Assembly (NCBI GenBank): GCA_903898725.1
Contig: CAIUGQ010000024.1
Coordinates: 1-7,283, forward strand
Direction: 5' to 3'
From: an uncultured Burkholderiales bacterium
GTDB lineage: Bacteria; Pseudomonadota; Gammaproteobacteria; Burkholderiales; Burkholderiaceae_E
DNA length: 7,283 nucleotides
A program made the position numbers and the translations under genes. A model generated the notes under the pieces. It searched no databases. It saw nothing but the letters and a program-made list of their open reading frames with translations, and was not told the origin of the DNA. Shown here one piece after another: positions 1-6,966 of this stretch (its first letter is position 1; each line of letters begins with the position of its first letter).

Positions 1-1
1 C

Positions 2-1441
2 GGCGGCCTCGCCGCGCTCGGCCTGCGCCGCGAGGAACGCGTGCTGCTGCTGATGCACGACAACATCGACTGGCCGGTCGCCTTCCTCGGCTGCCTGCGC
101 GCGGGGGTGGTGCCGGTGGCGGTCAACACGCTGCTGACCGTCGACGACTATGCGTACATGCTCGGTCACAGCCGCGCGCGCGCCGCGGTCGTGTCGGCCG
201 CCCTCGTCCCCATCCTCGGCCAGGCGATGTCGAAGGCCGCGCACGAGGTGACCCGGCTGCTGGTGTCGACGCGCGCCGCCCCGCTACCCGCGGACCCGCC
301 CGTGCCCGCCGAGGACCTCGAGGCCTGGCTGCCCGAGCAGCCCGCCACGCTGCCTGCCGACACCTGCGGCGACGACATCGCGCTGTGGCTCTACTCGTCG
401 GGCTCGACCGGCCGCCCCAAGGGCACCGTCCACACCCATGCCAACCTGTACTGGACGGCGGCGCTCTACGGCGGTCCGGTGCTCGGGCTGACCGAGTCCG
501 ACGTCTGCTTCTCGGCCGCGAAGCTCTTCTTCGCCTACGGCCTGGGCAACGCGCTGACCTTCCCGCTGTCGGCGGGTGCCACGACGGTGCTGATGGCCGA
601 GCGCCCCACCCCCGACGCGGTGTTCCGGCGCTGGACCGGCCCGCAGCGTCCCACGGTGTTCTTCGGTGCGCCGACCGGCTACGCGGGCATGCTCGCGTCG
701 GCCGCGCTGCCCGCCCGCGGCGAGGTCGCGCTGCGGCTGTGCTCGTCGGCCGGCGAGGCGCTGCCGCGCGACATCGGCGAGCGCTTCGGCGCCCACTTCG
801 GCTGCGAGATCATCGACGGCATCGGCTCGACCGAGATGCTGCACGTGTTCCTGTCGAACCGGCCCGGCGACGTCCGCTACGGCACCACCGGCAAGCCGGT
901 CGAGGGCTACCGCGTCGAACTGCGCGACGACGCGGGCGCGGTGATCGAGGGGCCGGACCAGGTCGGCGACCTGTACATCGAGGGGCCCTCGGCCGCGCTG
1001 ATGTACTGGGCGGACCGGGCACGCTCGCGCGCGACCTTCCAGGGCACGTGGACCAAGAGCGGCGACAAGTACTTCCGCGATGCCGACGGCTACTACGTCT
1101 ACGCGGGGCGCGGCGACGACATGCTGAAGGTCAGCGGCCAGTACGTGTCGCCGTTCGAGGTCGAGTCGATGCTGATGCAGCATCCGGCGGTGCTCGAGGC
1201 GGCGGTCATCGGCGTCGACGATCCGCAGGGCCTGACGCGCGCCAAGGCCTTCGTCGTGATGAAGGATCCGGCCCTCGCCACCGAGGCGATGTCGGCCGAG
1301 CTGCAGGCCTTCGTCAGGGCCCGCCTCGCGCCGTTCAAGTACCCCCGCCAGATCGCCTTCCTCGCCGAGCTGCCGAAGACCGCGACCGGCAAGATCCAGC
1401 GCTTCCGGCTGCGCGACGCCGAGCGCGGGGCCGCGCGATGA
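2..1441 (+). CDS. bclA: Benzoate-CoA ligase (AMP-forming), 5' end outside the window
   Basis: Predicted cytoplasmic acyl-CoA synthetase of the ANL superfamily. It activates benzoate or a close aromatic acid with ATP and CoA to the aryl-CoA, the entry step of CoA-dependent aromatic degradation. The frame is open from base 2, so the ATG at 41 is internal; 479 residues are visible and about 40-50 N-terminal residues are missing relative to the usual 520-530. The P-loop YSSGSTGRPKG is near nt 390-422. The stretch AKLFFAYGLGNALTFP (nt 520-567) is the signature I associate with benzoate-CoA ligases rather than fatty-acyl or 4-coumarate ligases. GSTE lies near nt 826, the hinge motif GRGDDMLKVSGQYVSPFE near nt 1108-1160, and the adenylation lysine of KTATGKIQR is the AAG at 1391-1393. 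The A7 motif reads SGDKY instead of the common TGD, which is normal for this subfamily. The gene overlaps the next one by ATGA. Benzoate itself is inferred; hydroxy- or aminobenzoate cannot be excluded. Confidence 0.93.
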   Translation, partial: GGLAALGLRREERVLLLMHDNIDWPVAFLGCLRAGVVPVAVNTLLTVDDYAYMLGHSRARAAVVSAALVPILGQAMSKAAHEVTRLLVSTRAAPLPADPPVPAEDLEAWLPEQPATLPADTCGDDIALWLYSSGSTGRPKGTVHTHANLYWTAALYGGPVLGLTESDVCFSAAKLFFAYGLGNALTFPLSAGATTVLMAERPTPDAVFRRWTGPQRPTVFFGAPTGYAGMLASAALPARGEVALRLCSSAGEALPRDIGERFGAHFGCEIIDGIGSTEMLHVFLSNRPGDVRYGTTGKPVEGYRVELRDDAGAVIEGPDQVGDLYIEGPSAALMYWADRARSRATFQGTWTKSGDKYFRDADGYYVYAGRGDDMLKVSGQYVSPFEVESMLMQHPAVLEAAVIGVDDPQGLTRAKAFVVMKDPALATEAMSAELQAFVRARLAPFKYPRQIAFLAELPKTATGKIQRFRLRDAERGAAR

Positions 1442-2238
1442 GCGAGGGCGCGGCGGGCGGGTTCGTCACCCTCGCCGACGGCAGGCGCATCGAGGTGGCC
1501 CGGGTCGGCGTCGACGACCCGGGCGCGCCGCTGATGGTGTTCCTGCACGAGGGCCTCGGCTCGGTCGCGCTCTGGAAGGACACCCCGGCGCGCCTGTGCG
1601 CCGCCGGCGGCTGGCGCGGCCTGGTGTATTCGCGACCGGGCTACGGCCGCTCCACGCCGCGCGCTGCGGGCGAGCGCTGGGGGACCGACTTCATGCACCG
1701 ACAGGCCACCGAGGTGCTGCCCGAGGTGCTCGCGGCCTGCGGCATCGACACCGCCCGCGAGCGGCCCTGGCTGTTCGGCCACAGCGACGGCGGCACCATC
1801 GCGCTGATCCACGCGGCGAGCGCGCCGGACGGTGTCGCCGGCGCGATCGTGCTGGCGCCGCACGTGTTCGTCGAGGACATCTCCGTCGAGAGCATCACGC
1901 GCGCCCGCGAGGTCTACGCCGCGGGCCTGCGCGAGCGGCTCGCGCGCTTCCACGACGATGTCGATTCGGCCTTCTTCGGCTGGGCCGACGCCTGGCTCGA
2001 CCCGGCGATCCGGGCCTGGTCGATCGTGCCGCTGCTGTCGGCGATCCGCTGCCCGGTGCTCGCGATCCAGGGCCACGAGGACGAGTACGGCACCATGGCC
2101 CAGATCGACGCGATCGTGCGTGCCGTGCCGGGCGCGCTGGCGCTCGCACTCGAAGGCTGCGGCCATTCGCCGCATCGCGATCGCGCCGACGCCGTCGTCG
2201 AGGCGACGCTGGCGCTCGTACGCAGACCGGCGATCTAG
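1438..2238 (+). CDS. Alpha/beta hydrolase coupled to benzoate-CoA ligase
   Basis: A 266-residue soluble alpha/beta-hydrolase-fold protein without signal peptide or membrane segment. The likely catalytic triad is Ser116 in the nucleophile elbow GHSDGG (114-119), Asp215 in GHEDEYGT, and His243 in GCGHSPHRD. The loop HEGLGS (37-42) after the first hydrophobic strand is in the usual oxyanion-hole position, and SRPGYGRS (65-72) is the matching conserved turn. The ATG at 1438 overlaps the ligase stop (ATGA) and has no good ribosome-binding site, so translation is probably coupled to the ligase. The same frame stays open far upstream inside the ligase gene, but that part has no family similarity. 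Hydrolases of this type are, from memory, frequent neighbours of bclA/box genes in betaproteobacteria. The substrate is unknown: a lactone, an ester precursor of benzoate, or a stalled CoA thioester are all possible. The family call is firm; the role is inferred from context. Confidence 0.9.
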   Translation: MSEGAAGGFVTLADGRRIEVARVGVDDPGAPLMVFLHEGLGSVALWKDTPARLCAAGGWRGLVYSRPGYGRSTPRAAGERWGTDFMHRQATEVLPEVLAACGIDTARERPWLFGHSDGGTIALIHAASAPDGVAGAIVLAPHVFVEDISVESITRAREVYAAGLRERLARFHDDVDSAFFGWADAWLDPAIRAWSIVPLLSAIRCPVLAIQGHEDEYGTMAQIDAIVRAVPGALALALEGCGHSPHRDRADAVVEATLALVRRPAI

Positions 2239-2311
2239 ACCTGGCGCACGCCTGGCCCACGGGCGGGATCCGCGCACACGGGTCGCTCGCGCCACGCCCC
2301 TCGTGCACGCC
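2239..2311. other. Convergent intergenic gap between hydrolase and lipoprotein genes
   Basis: Seventy-three bases separate the two facing stop codons. I see only a weak imperfect arrangement, TGGCGC at 2242-2247 and its reverse complement GCGCCA at 2289-2294, 41 bases apart, and a tiny GGCG-CA-CGCC fold-back at 2243-2252. There is no T-run on either strand, so no intrinsic terminator can be called. Termination here may be Rho-dependent or lie within the opposing genes. Confidence 0.4.
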
Positions 2312-3580
2312 TCAGCGCAGCGCCTCGAGCAGCCGATCGCGGGTGGCCGCGAAGCAGCGCGGCGGCACGTCGCCCTGGTGGTAGCGACCCAGGGCGTCGC
2401 GCCCCGCCCCGGCAGGCGGCAGGCCGATGCGCAGCACCGGGTCCTGCTCGACGTCGATCACCGTCACGGTGGCCCCGCGCGCGGTGAAGTCGGCGGCGGC
2501 CCGGGTGGTGTTCGCGAACGGCACCACCGGATCGCGCGAGCCGCCGCACAGCAGCACCGGCGCGAGCGGCCGCCAGCCGATCACCGAATTCGCCTGCAGC
2601 ACCGAGGCCAGCTGGGAGCCGCCCTGCAGCAGGTCGGCGGCGCTGGTGCCCAGCACATCGCCCAGGCGCAGCAGAACATCGCGCGAGGAGCCGGAACTGC
2701 CGAGCGAGACCGCCAGCTCGGGCAGGGCCTGGACGCTCTCGGCGAGCGTGGCGGCCAGGTCGTACGGCCCCGACATCGCGCCGGTCGCCAGCGGCGCGGC
2801 GACACCCGCCGGCCGGTCGCGCTCGATCGCGCGCTGGATCGCGAGCGCCGCATGACCGCCCTGCGAATAGCCGACCACGGCCAGCCGCCCCGACTCGGGC
2901 ACGCCGAGCCCCGCGAGCAGCGTGCGCGCCGCGCGCAGCGCATCGATGCCGGTGCGCGCCTCGGACTCGGCGTGCAGGTAGGTGTGGTACGGGAACGAGG
3001 ACCGGGCGTAGCCGAGGTAGTCGGAGGCGACCACCACCCAGCCGCGCGCCGCGAAGAAGGCGGCCACCGCCTGCGTCTCGCGGTCGCCGGGCGTGGCCAT
3101 CGCGCGCGACCGGTCGAGGTCGGTGCCGCGCGAGTAGGACAGCAGCGGGTAAGGGCCGGGGCAGCCGGCCCCGCCCGGCACCATCACCGCGCCGGACGCG
3201 TCGGTCGCCTCGCCCCGGGGGCCGGTCGTCGGATGCAGGATCGCGTGGAGCGTGACGTCGCAGCGGGCCGGGCCGAGGTGTGCCGTCCAGCCCTGGGCGA
3301 CGGCGCTCGCATCTAGGGTCGCCTTGGAGAGGGGCGCGACCACCGAAGTCTCGGTCAGCCAGACAGGCAGCGGCGCGGCGAGCTGCGAGACGCCGCCGAC
3401 CGCGGTCGGCGGCGGTGTGCCCGCGGCGGGCGCGGGCGCCGGAACCGGTGCGGGATCGTCGTCCTGACCGCAGCCGGCGACGGCGAGCGCCAGGCACACG
3501 ACAGCGAGGGCGGACCGCCACGCGGGGCGGACCGGATCGAGGGAGACGGCCAAGGCGGCGGATGAGCGGGGGGCATGCAT
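2312..3580 (-). CDS. Secretory-lipase-like alpha/beta hydrolase, predicted lipoprotein
   Basis: A 422-residue predicted exported lipase/esterase anchored as a lipoprotein. The N-terminus has a positively charged stretch, a hydrophobic segment (about 24-36) and a lipobox AVAGC ending at Cys37. Gly at the +2 position fits sorting to the outer membrane. A Pro/Ala-rich linker (43-60) follows, typical of a spacer between lipid anchor and folded domain. The catalytic domain shows ASDYLGYARS (185-194), HTYLHAESEA, the nucleophile elbow GYSQGG with Ser239, Asp350 in CGGSRDPVVP, and a likely His401 in RYHQGD, an arrangement as in the secretory lipase (LIP) family. Four cysteines (107, 140, 345, 409) could form disulfides in the periplasm. 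The start is uncertain: ATG at 3580 gives a rather long N-region, ATG at 3598 adds six residues (MRHTRA), and neither has a clear ribosome-binding site. The gene lies downstream of sua5 on the same strand but behind a gap of about 120 bases with a stem-loop, so it may be a separate unit. The natural substrate is unknown. Confidence 0.85.
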   Translation of the reverse strand: MHAPRSSAALAVSLDPVRPAWRSALAVVCLALAVAGCGQDDDPAPVPAPAPAAGTPPPTAVGGVSQLAAPLPVWLTETSVVAPLSKATLDASAVAQGWTAHLGPARCDVTLHAILHPTTGPRGEATDASGAVMVPGGAGCPGPYPLLSYSRGTDLDRSRAMATPGDRETQAVAAFFAARGWVVVASDYLGYARSSFPYHTYLHAESEARTGIDALRAARTLLAGLGVPESGRLAVVGYSQGGHAALAIQRAIERDRPAGVAAPLATGAMSGPYDLAATLAESVQALPELAVSLGSSGSSRDVLLRLGDVLGTSAADLLQGGSQLASVLQANSVIGWRPLAPVLLCGGSRDPVVPFANTTRAAADFTARGATVTVIDVEQDPVLRIGLPPAGAGRDALGRYHQGDVPPRCFAATRDRLLEALR

Positions 3581-3658
3581 CGCCCGAGTGTGACGCATCG
3601 TCGCCGGCCAGGCTGTCCGGGCGGCGTCTGGGAGGACCGACCGAGACGACGTCGGAGC

Positions 3659-3695
3659 GCCTGCGGCGCCGATCGCGTCGGGGCGCCCCGCAGGC
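3659..3695 (-). terminator. GC-rich stem-loop after sua5, possible terminator or attenuator
   Basis: GCCTGCGG (3659-3666) pairs exactly with CCGCAGGC (3688-3695), and CGCC (3667-3670) with GGCG (3682-3685). This makes a 12-bp stem with a 2-base bulge (3686-3687) and an 11-base loop. It starts 6 bases past the sua5 stop on the - strand. No T-run follows on that strand, so it is not a canonical intrinsic terminator. It could stabilise the 3' end of the purEK-sua5 mRNA or weaken read-through into the lipoprotein gene. Confidence 0.4.
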
Positions 3696-3701
3696 CGCGT
3701 T

Positions 3702-4694
3702 TCAGGCCGGGTGCGACGCGCGCTCGAGTCGGTCGCGCAGCGCGGCCCACTCGATGCCGGGCGGAGGCGCCTCGACGAGGATGCGCTGCAGCCCGAGCCG
3801 GTCCAGGCGCCGCAGCACCGCGTAGAGCTCGGCCTCGCGGCCGGCGGGGTCGGCGGCGGCCCGGACCCAGTGCCCGACCGCGATCGCGGGCGGCTCGCAC
3901 GCCCAGACCGCGACCGCCGCAGCACCGATCGCGGCCGCGCGGGCGCCGATCGCCCCGGCCCCGAGCAGCTCGACCGGCGTGGCCGGCTGATAGTGCGCGG
4001 CCAGCGTGCCCGAGGCGCGCGGTGCCTCGGCGTCCCGATCGGCGACCGGCTCGCCGAGCACCGCCTCGATCGCATCGCGGCCGATGCGCCCGGGCCGCAG
4101 CAGCACCGGGTGCCCGCGGGTGAGGTCGACGATGGTCGACTCCACGCCCACCTCGGCGGCACCGCCGTCGAGCACCATCGGCGAGGCCTCGCCCAGGTCG
4201 TCGACGACATGCTCGGCACGGGTCGGGCTGACCCGCCCGAAGCGGTTCGCCGAGGGCGCCGCCACGCCGCTGCCGCCGAGTGCCACGAAGCGCTCGAGCA
4301 GCGCGCGCGCGACCGGATGCGAGGGACAGCGCAGCCCGACGCTGGACTGCCCGCCGCAGGCCCAGGCCGGGGCACCGTCGGCGCGCGGCAGCACCAACGT
4401 CAGCGGCCCGGGCCAGAAGGCCGCGGCCAGGCGTTCGGCGCGCGCATCGAACCGCGCCCAGCGCCGCCCCTGCGCGACATCCGGCACATGGACGATCAGC
4501 GGGTGTCCGGGCGGGCGGCCCTTGGTCGCGTAGATCAGGTCGACCGCATCGCGCTGGGCGGCATCGGCACCGAGCCCGTAGACGGTCTCGGTCGGCAGCG
4601 CGACCAGTCCGCCGGCGAGCAGCACCCGAGCGGCGCGCTCGATCGAGGCCTCGGTGGCCGGCTCGATCGGGCCGCCCGGCCCCGTCCGGCTCAC
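3702..4694 (-). CDS. sua5: L-threonylcarbamoyladenylate synthase, long Sua5-type
   Basis: Cytoplasmic enzyme that makes threonylcarbamoyl-AMP from threonine, bicarbonate and ATP, the first step of t6A formation at position 37 of ANN-decoding tRNAs. It has 330 residues, so it is the two-domain Sua5 form rather than the short TsaC/YrdC form of about 190. The YrdC domain occupies roughly 12-205, with PTETVYGLG (34-42), KGRPPGHPL (58-66), PSAN (147-150) and ESTIVD (185-190) as conserved nucleotide/threonine-site motifs. The linker SGTLAAHYQP (228-237) and a C-terminal Sua5 domain (about 240-330) follow. The start is GTG at 4694-4692; it overlaps the purK stop (GTGA) and lacks a strong ribosome-binding site, so it is probably translated by coupling to purK. 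The position after purK is, to my knowledge, the common arrangement in Burkholderiales. The C-terminal domain is Ala/Arg rich and less conserved, as usual. Confidence 0.95.
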   Translation of the reverse strand: MSRTGPGGPIEPATEASIERAARVLLAGGLVALPTETVYGLGADAAQRDAVDLIYATKGRPPGHPLIVHVPDVAQGRRWARFDARAERLAAAFWPGPLTLVLPRADGAPAWACGGQSSVGLRCPSHPVARALLERFVALGGSGVAAPSANRFGRVSPTRAEHVVDDLGEASPMVLDGGAAEVGVESTIVDLTRGHPVLLRPGRIGRDAIEAVLGEPVADRDAEAPRASGTLAAHYQPATPVELLGAGAIGARAAAIGAAAVAVWACEPPAIAVGHWVRAAADPAGREAELYAVLRRLDRLGLQRILVEAPPPGIEWAALRDRLERASHPA

Positions 4695-5854
4695 CGCGCG
4701 ATGCCCAGGTCCCGCTCGATCGCCGCCGCGATGGCGATCGCCTCGTCGGCGGTCTCGCCGACCACCGTCACATGGCCCATCTTGCGGCCCGGCCGCGCTT
4801 CGGCCTTGCCGTACAGGTGCAGCTTCGCCTGGGGCCGGCGCAGCACCGTCGCCCAGTCGGGTTCGCTCGCCCGCGTCGCGTCCCGGAACCAGATGTCGCC
4901 CAGCAGGTTGACCATCACCGCCGGCGAATGCTGGCGCACGCCGCCGAGCGGCAGCCCGGCGAGCACGCGCGCCTGCTGCTCGAACTGGCTGGTGAGGCAG
5001 GCGTCGAGCGTCCAGTGCCCCGAGTTGTGGGGCCGCGGCGCGAGCTCGTTGACGACCAGCCGGCCGTCCTGGAGGACGAAGAACTCCACGCAGAGCACGC
5101 CGACATAGTCGAGGGCTGCCGCGATCGCGAGCGCCGCGTCGGTCGCACGCGCGGCGAGCGTCTCATCGACCCGCGCCGGCACGGTGGACAGCGCGAGGAT
5201 GCCGCCCCGATGCTCGTTCTCGGCGATCGGCCAGGCGCGTGCCTCGCCATCGAAGCCGCGTGCCGCGAGCACCGACACCTCGAGCGCGAGCGGCAGCCGC
5301 TGCTCGAGCACGCAGGGCACCCCGCCCATCGCGCGGAACGCCTCGAGCGCGGCCTCGCGGTCCGCGACCCGGGCCTGCCCCTTGCCGTCGTAGCCGAGGC
5401 GCGCCGCCTTCAGGATCGCGGGGAACAGCGAGGCATCGGCCTCGCGCAGGTCCGCCTCGGCGAGCACCGCGCGGTACGGTGCCACCTCGATGCCGGCGCG
5501 CTGCACGAAAGCCTTCTCGGCGATCCGGTCCTGGGCGATGGCGACCGCCGCCGCGCGCGGCGCGACGACCCGATCGCGGGCCAGCCGCTCGAGCGCCTGC
5601 GCGGGCACGTTCTCGAACTCGGTGGTCGCCGCGCGGCAGGTCTTCGCGAGCTCGTCGAGCGCCTGCGCATCCAGGTAGTCGGCACGCAGGTGGCGATCGG
5701 CGACACTGCCCGCGGGGCTGTCGGCCCCCGGGTCGAGCACGCAGACCTTGTAGCCCAGGCTCTGCGCGGCGAAGCAGAACATGCGGCCGAGCTGGCCGCC
5801 GCCGAGCAGGCCGAGCCAGGTGCCCGGGGGCAGCGGCGGCACGGGACGGTGCAT
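4691..5854 (-). CDS. purK: 5-(carboxyamino)imidazole ribonucleotide synthase
   Basis: ATP-grasp enzyme of de novo purine synthesis that carboxylates AIR with bicarbonate and ATP to N5-CAIR, the substrate of the PurE gene next door. The 387 residues are a normal length. The N-terminal motif GGGQLGRM (18-25) and DPGADSPAG (41-49) belong to the preATP-grasp domain, TEFENVP (78-84) is a PurK hallmark, RLGYDGKGQ (152-160) is the glycine-rich ATP loop, and NELAPRPHNSGHWTLDA (269-285) holds the metal/phosphate-binding acidic and Asn residues. RKMGHVTV (357-364) closes the family pattern. ATG at 5854 lies five bases after the purE stop. The ten or so residues before the Rossmann strand (Pro-rich) are a slight N-terminal extension. 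Cotranscription with purE and sua5 is very likely. No truncation or missing key motif is visible. Confidence 0.97.
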   Translation of the reverse strand: MHRPVPPLPPGTWLGLLGGGQLGRMFCFAAQSLGYKVCVLDPGADSPAGSVADRHLRADYLDAQALDELAKTCRAATTEFENVPAQALERLARDRVVAPRAAAVAIAQDRIAEKAFVQRAGIEVAPYRAVLAEADLREADASLFPAILKAARLGYDGKGQARVADREAALEAFRAMGGVPCVLEQRLPLALEVSVLAARGFDGEARAWPIAENEHRGGILALSTVPARVDETLAARATDAALAIAAALDYVGVLCVEFFVLQDGRLVVNELAPRPHNSGHWTLDACLTSQFEQQARVLAGLPLGGVRQHSPAVMVNLLGDIWFRDATRASEPDWATVLRRPQAKLHLYGKAEARPGRKMGHVTVVGETADEAIAIAAAIERDLGIAR

Positions 5855-5859
5855 GCGCG

Positions 5860-6357
<498 letters not shown>

Positions 6358-6363
6358 CGGTCG

Positions 6364-6367
6364 CTCC
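6364..6367 (-). promoter_or_regulatory. Ribosome-binding site deciding the purE start
   Basis: The - strand reads GGAG, six bases, then ATG (6357-6355). This is the best Shine-Dalgarno match near purE. It supports the downstream of two in-frame ATG codons. Confidence 0.7.
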
Positions 6368-6388
6368 ATCGAAAGCGCGAGTTTAGCC

Positions 6389-6403
6389 GGTCGCCCGGCG
6401 ACC
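6389..6403. promoter_or_regulatory. 15-bp palindrome upstream of purE, candidate operator
   Basis: GGTCGCC, one central C, then GGCGACC: a perfect inverted repeat with 7-bp arms. Its near edge is 32 bases upstream of the purE start codon at 6357, a place where an operator or the promoter itself would be expected. It does not resemble the E. coli PurR box. The high GC content makes short palindromes easier by chance, but seven exact pairs around one base are still notable. It could instead fold as an RNA hairpin in the purE leader. Confidence 0.4.
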
Positions 6404-6414
6404 TCCTGTCAGGA
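6404..6414. promoter_or_regulatory. 11-bp palindrome abutting the first one
   Basis: TCCTG, central T, CAGGA: 5-bp arms. It begins at the very next base after the 15-bp palindrome, so bases 6389-6414 are two palindromes end to end. On its own it is short enough to be chance; the adjacency is what makes it worth listing. Confidence 0.25.
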
Positions 6415-6442
6415 ACCCGGCTGCGCCACCGACTACGAACTC

Positions 6443-6463
6443 ATCGGTCACACCTTGACCGAT
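6443..6463. promoter_or_regulatory. 21-bp inverted repeat upstream of the fasciclin gene
   Basis: ATCGGTCA, spacer CACCT, TGACCGAT: an exact 8-bp inverted repeat with a five-base spacer. It ends 25 bases before the ATG at 6489 and 15 bases before its GGAG. The surrounding bases are AT-richer than the rest of the window. It could be a repressor/activator site in DNA, or a hairpin in the 5' leader of the fasciclin mRNA; the five-base loop suits either. Confidence 0.45.
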
Positions 6464-6478
6464 ACGTTCAAATCCATC

Positions 6479-6482
6479 GGAG
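6479..6482 (+). promoter_or_regulatory. Ribosome-binding site of the fasciclin gene
   Basis: GGAG followed by six bases and the ATG at 6489; a strong, well-spaced Shine-Dalgarno that fixes the start just ahead of a good signal peptide. Confidence 0.75.
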
Positions 6483-6488
6483 TCACCC

Positions 6489-6962
6489 ATGAAGCCTTTC
6501 GCCTCGATCAAGCTCGCCGCCGCCGCCCTCACGCTGGTCGCCGGCCAGGCCGCCTATGCCGCCCAGGACATCGTCGACACCGCGGTCGGCGCCGGCCAGT
6601 TCACCACCCTCGTCGCCGCGGTCAAGGCCGCCGGCCTCGTCGACACGCTCAAGGGCCCGGGTCCGTTCACCGTCTTCGCGCCCACCGACGCCGCGTTCGC
6701 CAAGCTGCCCGCGGGCACGGTGGACGGTCTGCTGAAGGACCCGGCGAAGCTGCGCGCGATCCTCACCTACCACGTCGTCGCGGGCAAGGTGATGGCCAAG
6801 GACGTCAAGACCGGCGAGGCGAAGACCGTCAACGGTCAGAGCGTCGCGCTCAAGGCCGAAGGCGGCAAGGTGATGGTCAACGGCGCGAACGTGGTGATGG
6901 CCGACGTGGCCGCCACCAACGGCGTCATCCATGCGATCGATTCGGTGATCCTGCCGAAGTGA
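6489..6962 (+). CDS. Secreted single-domain fasciclin (FAS1) protein
   Basis: A 157-residue exported protein with one FAS1 domain, a fold used for adhesion or protein-protein contacts outside the cytoplasm. Residues 1-24 are a Sec signal peptide: Lys at 2 and 8, hydrophobic LAAAALTLVAG, and a cleavage site AYA|AQD after Ala24. There is no Cys lipobox, so the product should be periplasmic or released. The FAS1 landmarks are in order: FTVFAPTDAAFAKLP (60-74, H1 box), LTYHVVAGKV (92-101, the YH motif), and GVIHAIDSVILP (145-156, H2 box). Nothing follows the domain, as in the small bacterial FAS1 proteins related to mycobacterial MPT70. It lies alone on the + strand between purE and purC and has its own ribosome-binding site and palindromic leader, so it is probably a single-gene unit. 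No sigma or anti-sigma factor gene, a frequent partner elsewhere, is visible here. Ligand and role are unknown. Confidence 0.93.
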   Translation: MKPFASIKLAAAALTLVAGQAAYAAQDIVDTAVGAGQFTTLVAAVKAAGLVDTLKGPGPFTVFAPTDAAFAKLPAGTVDGLLKDPAKLRAILTYHVVAGKVMAKDVKTGEAKTVNGQSVALKAEGGKVMVNGANVVMADVAATNGVIHAIDSVILPK

Positions 6963-6966
6963 TCGC

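Noticed and set aside
41..43. ATG at 41 as the start of the CoA ligase
   Set aside because: The frame is open to the left edge and reads as family-like sequence (RREERVLLLMHDN), so this Met is internal.
385..2238. A 617-codon + strand frame running from inside the ligase through the hydrolase
   Set aside because: Only the part from 1438 on has family motifs; the upstream part is an Arg/Gly/Ala-rich out-of-frame reading of the ligase gene, which is intact in its own frame.
2239..2311. Intrinsic terminator between the convergent hydrolase and lipase genes
   Set aside because: Only widely spaced 6-bp complementary arms and no T-run on either strand.
2312..4375. A 687-codon - strand frame ending with the lipase, extending back through sua5
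   Set aside because: The upstream portion is an Arg/Ser-rich shadow of sua5; the lipoprotein signal peptide sets the real start near 3580-3598.
6379..6413. Sigma-70 promoter for purE on the - strand (CTGACA with TAAACT)
   Set aside because: The two hexamers are about 21 bases apart, too far for a normal promoter; nothing better is visible, so no promoter is called.
6412..6440. GGAACC at 6412-6417 as the -35 of an ECF/RpoE-type promoter for the fasciclin gene
   Set aside because: No convincing -10 element at 15-17 bases downstream; the bases there read TACGAA, and the motif overlaps the 11-bp palindrome.
6455..6483. TTGACC at 6455-6460 as a sigma-70 -35 for the fasciclin gene
   Set aside because: The position 17 bases downstream reads CGGAGT, the ribosome-binding site, so no -10 and no room for a leader.
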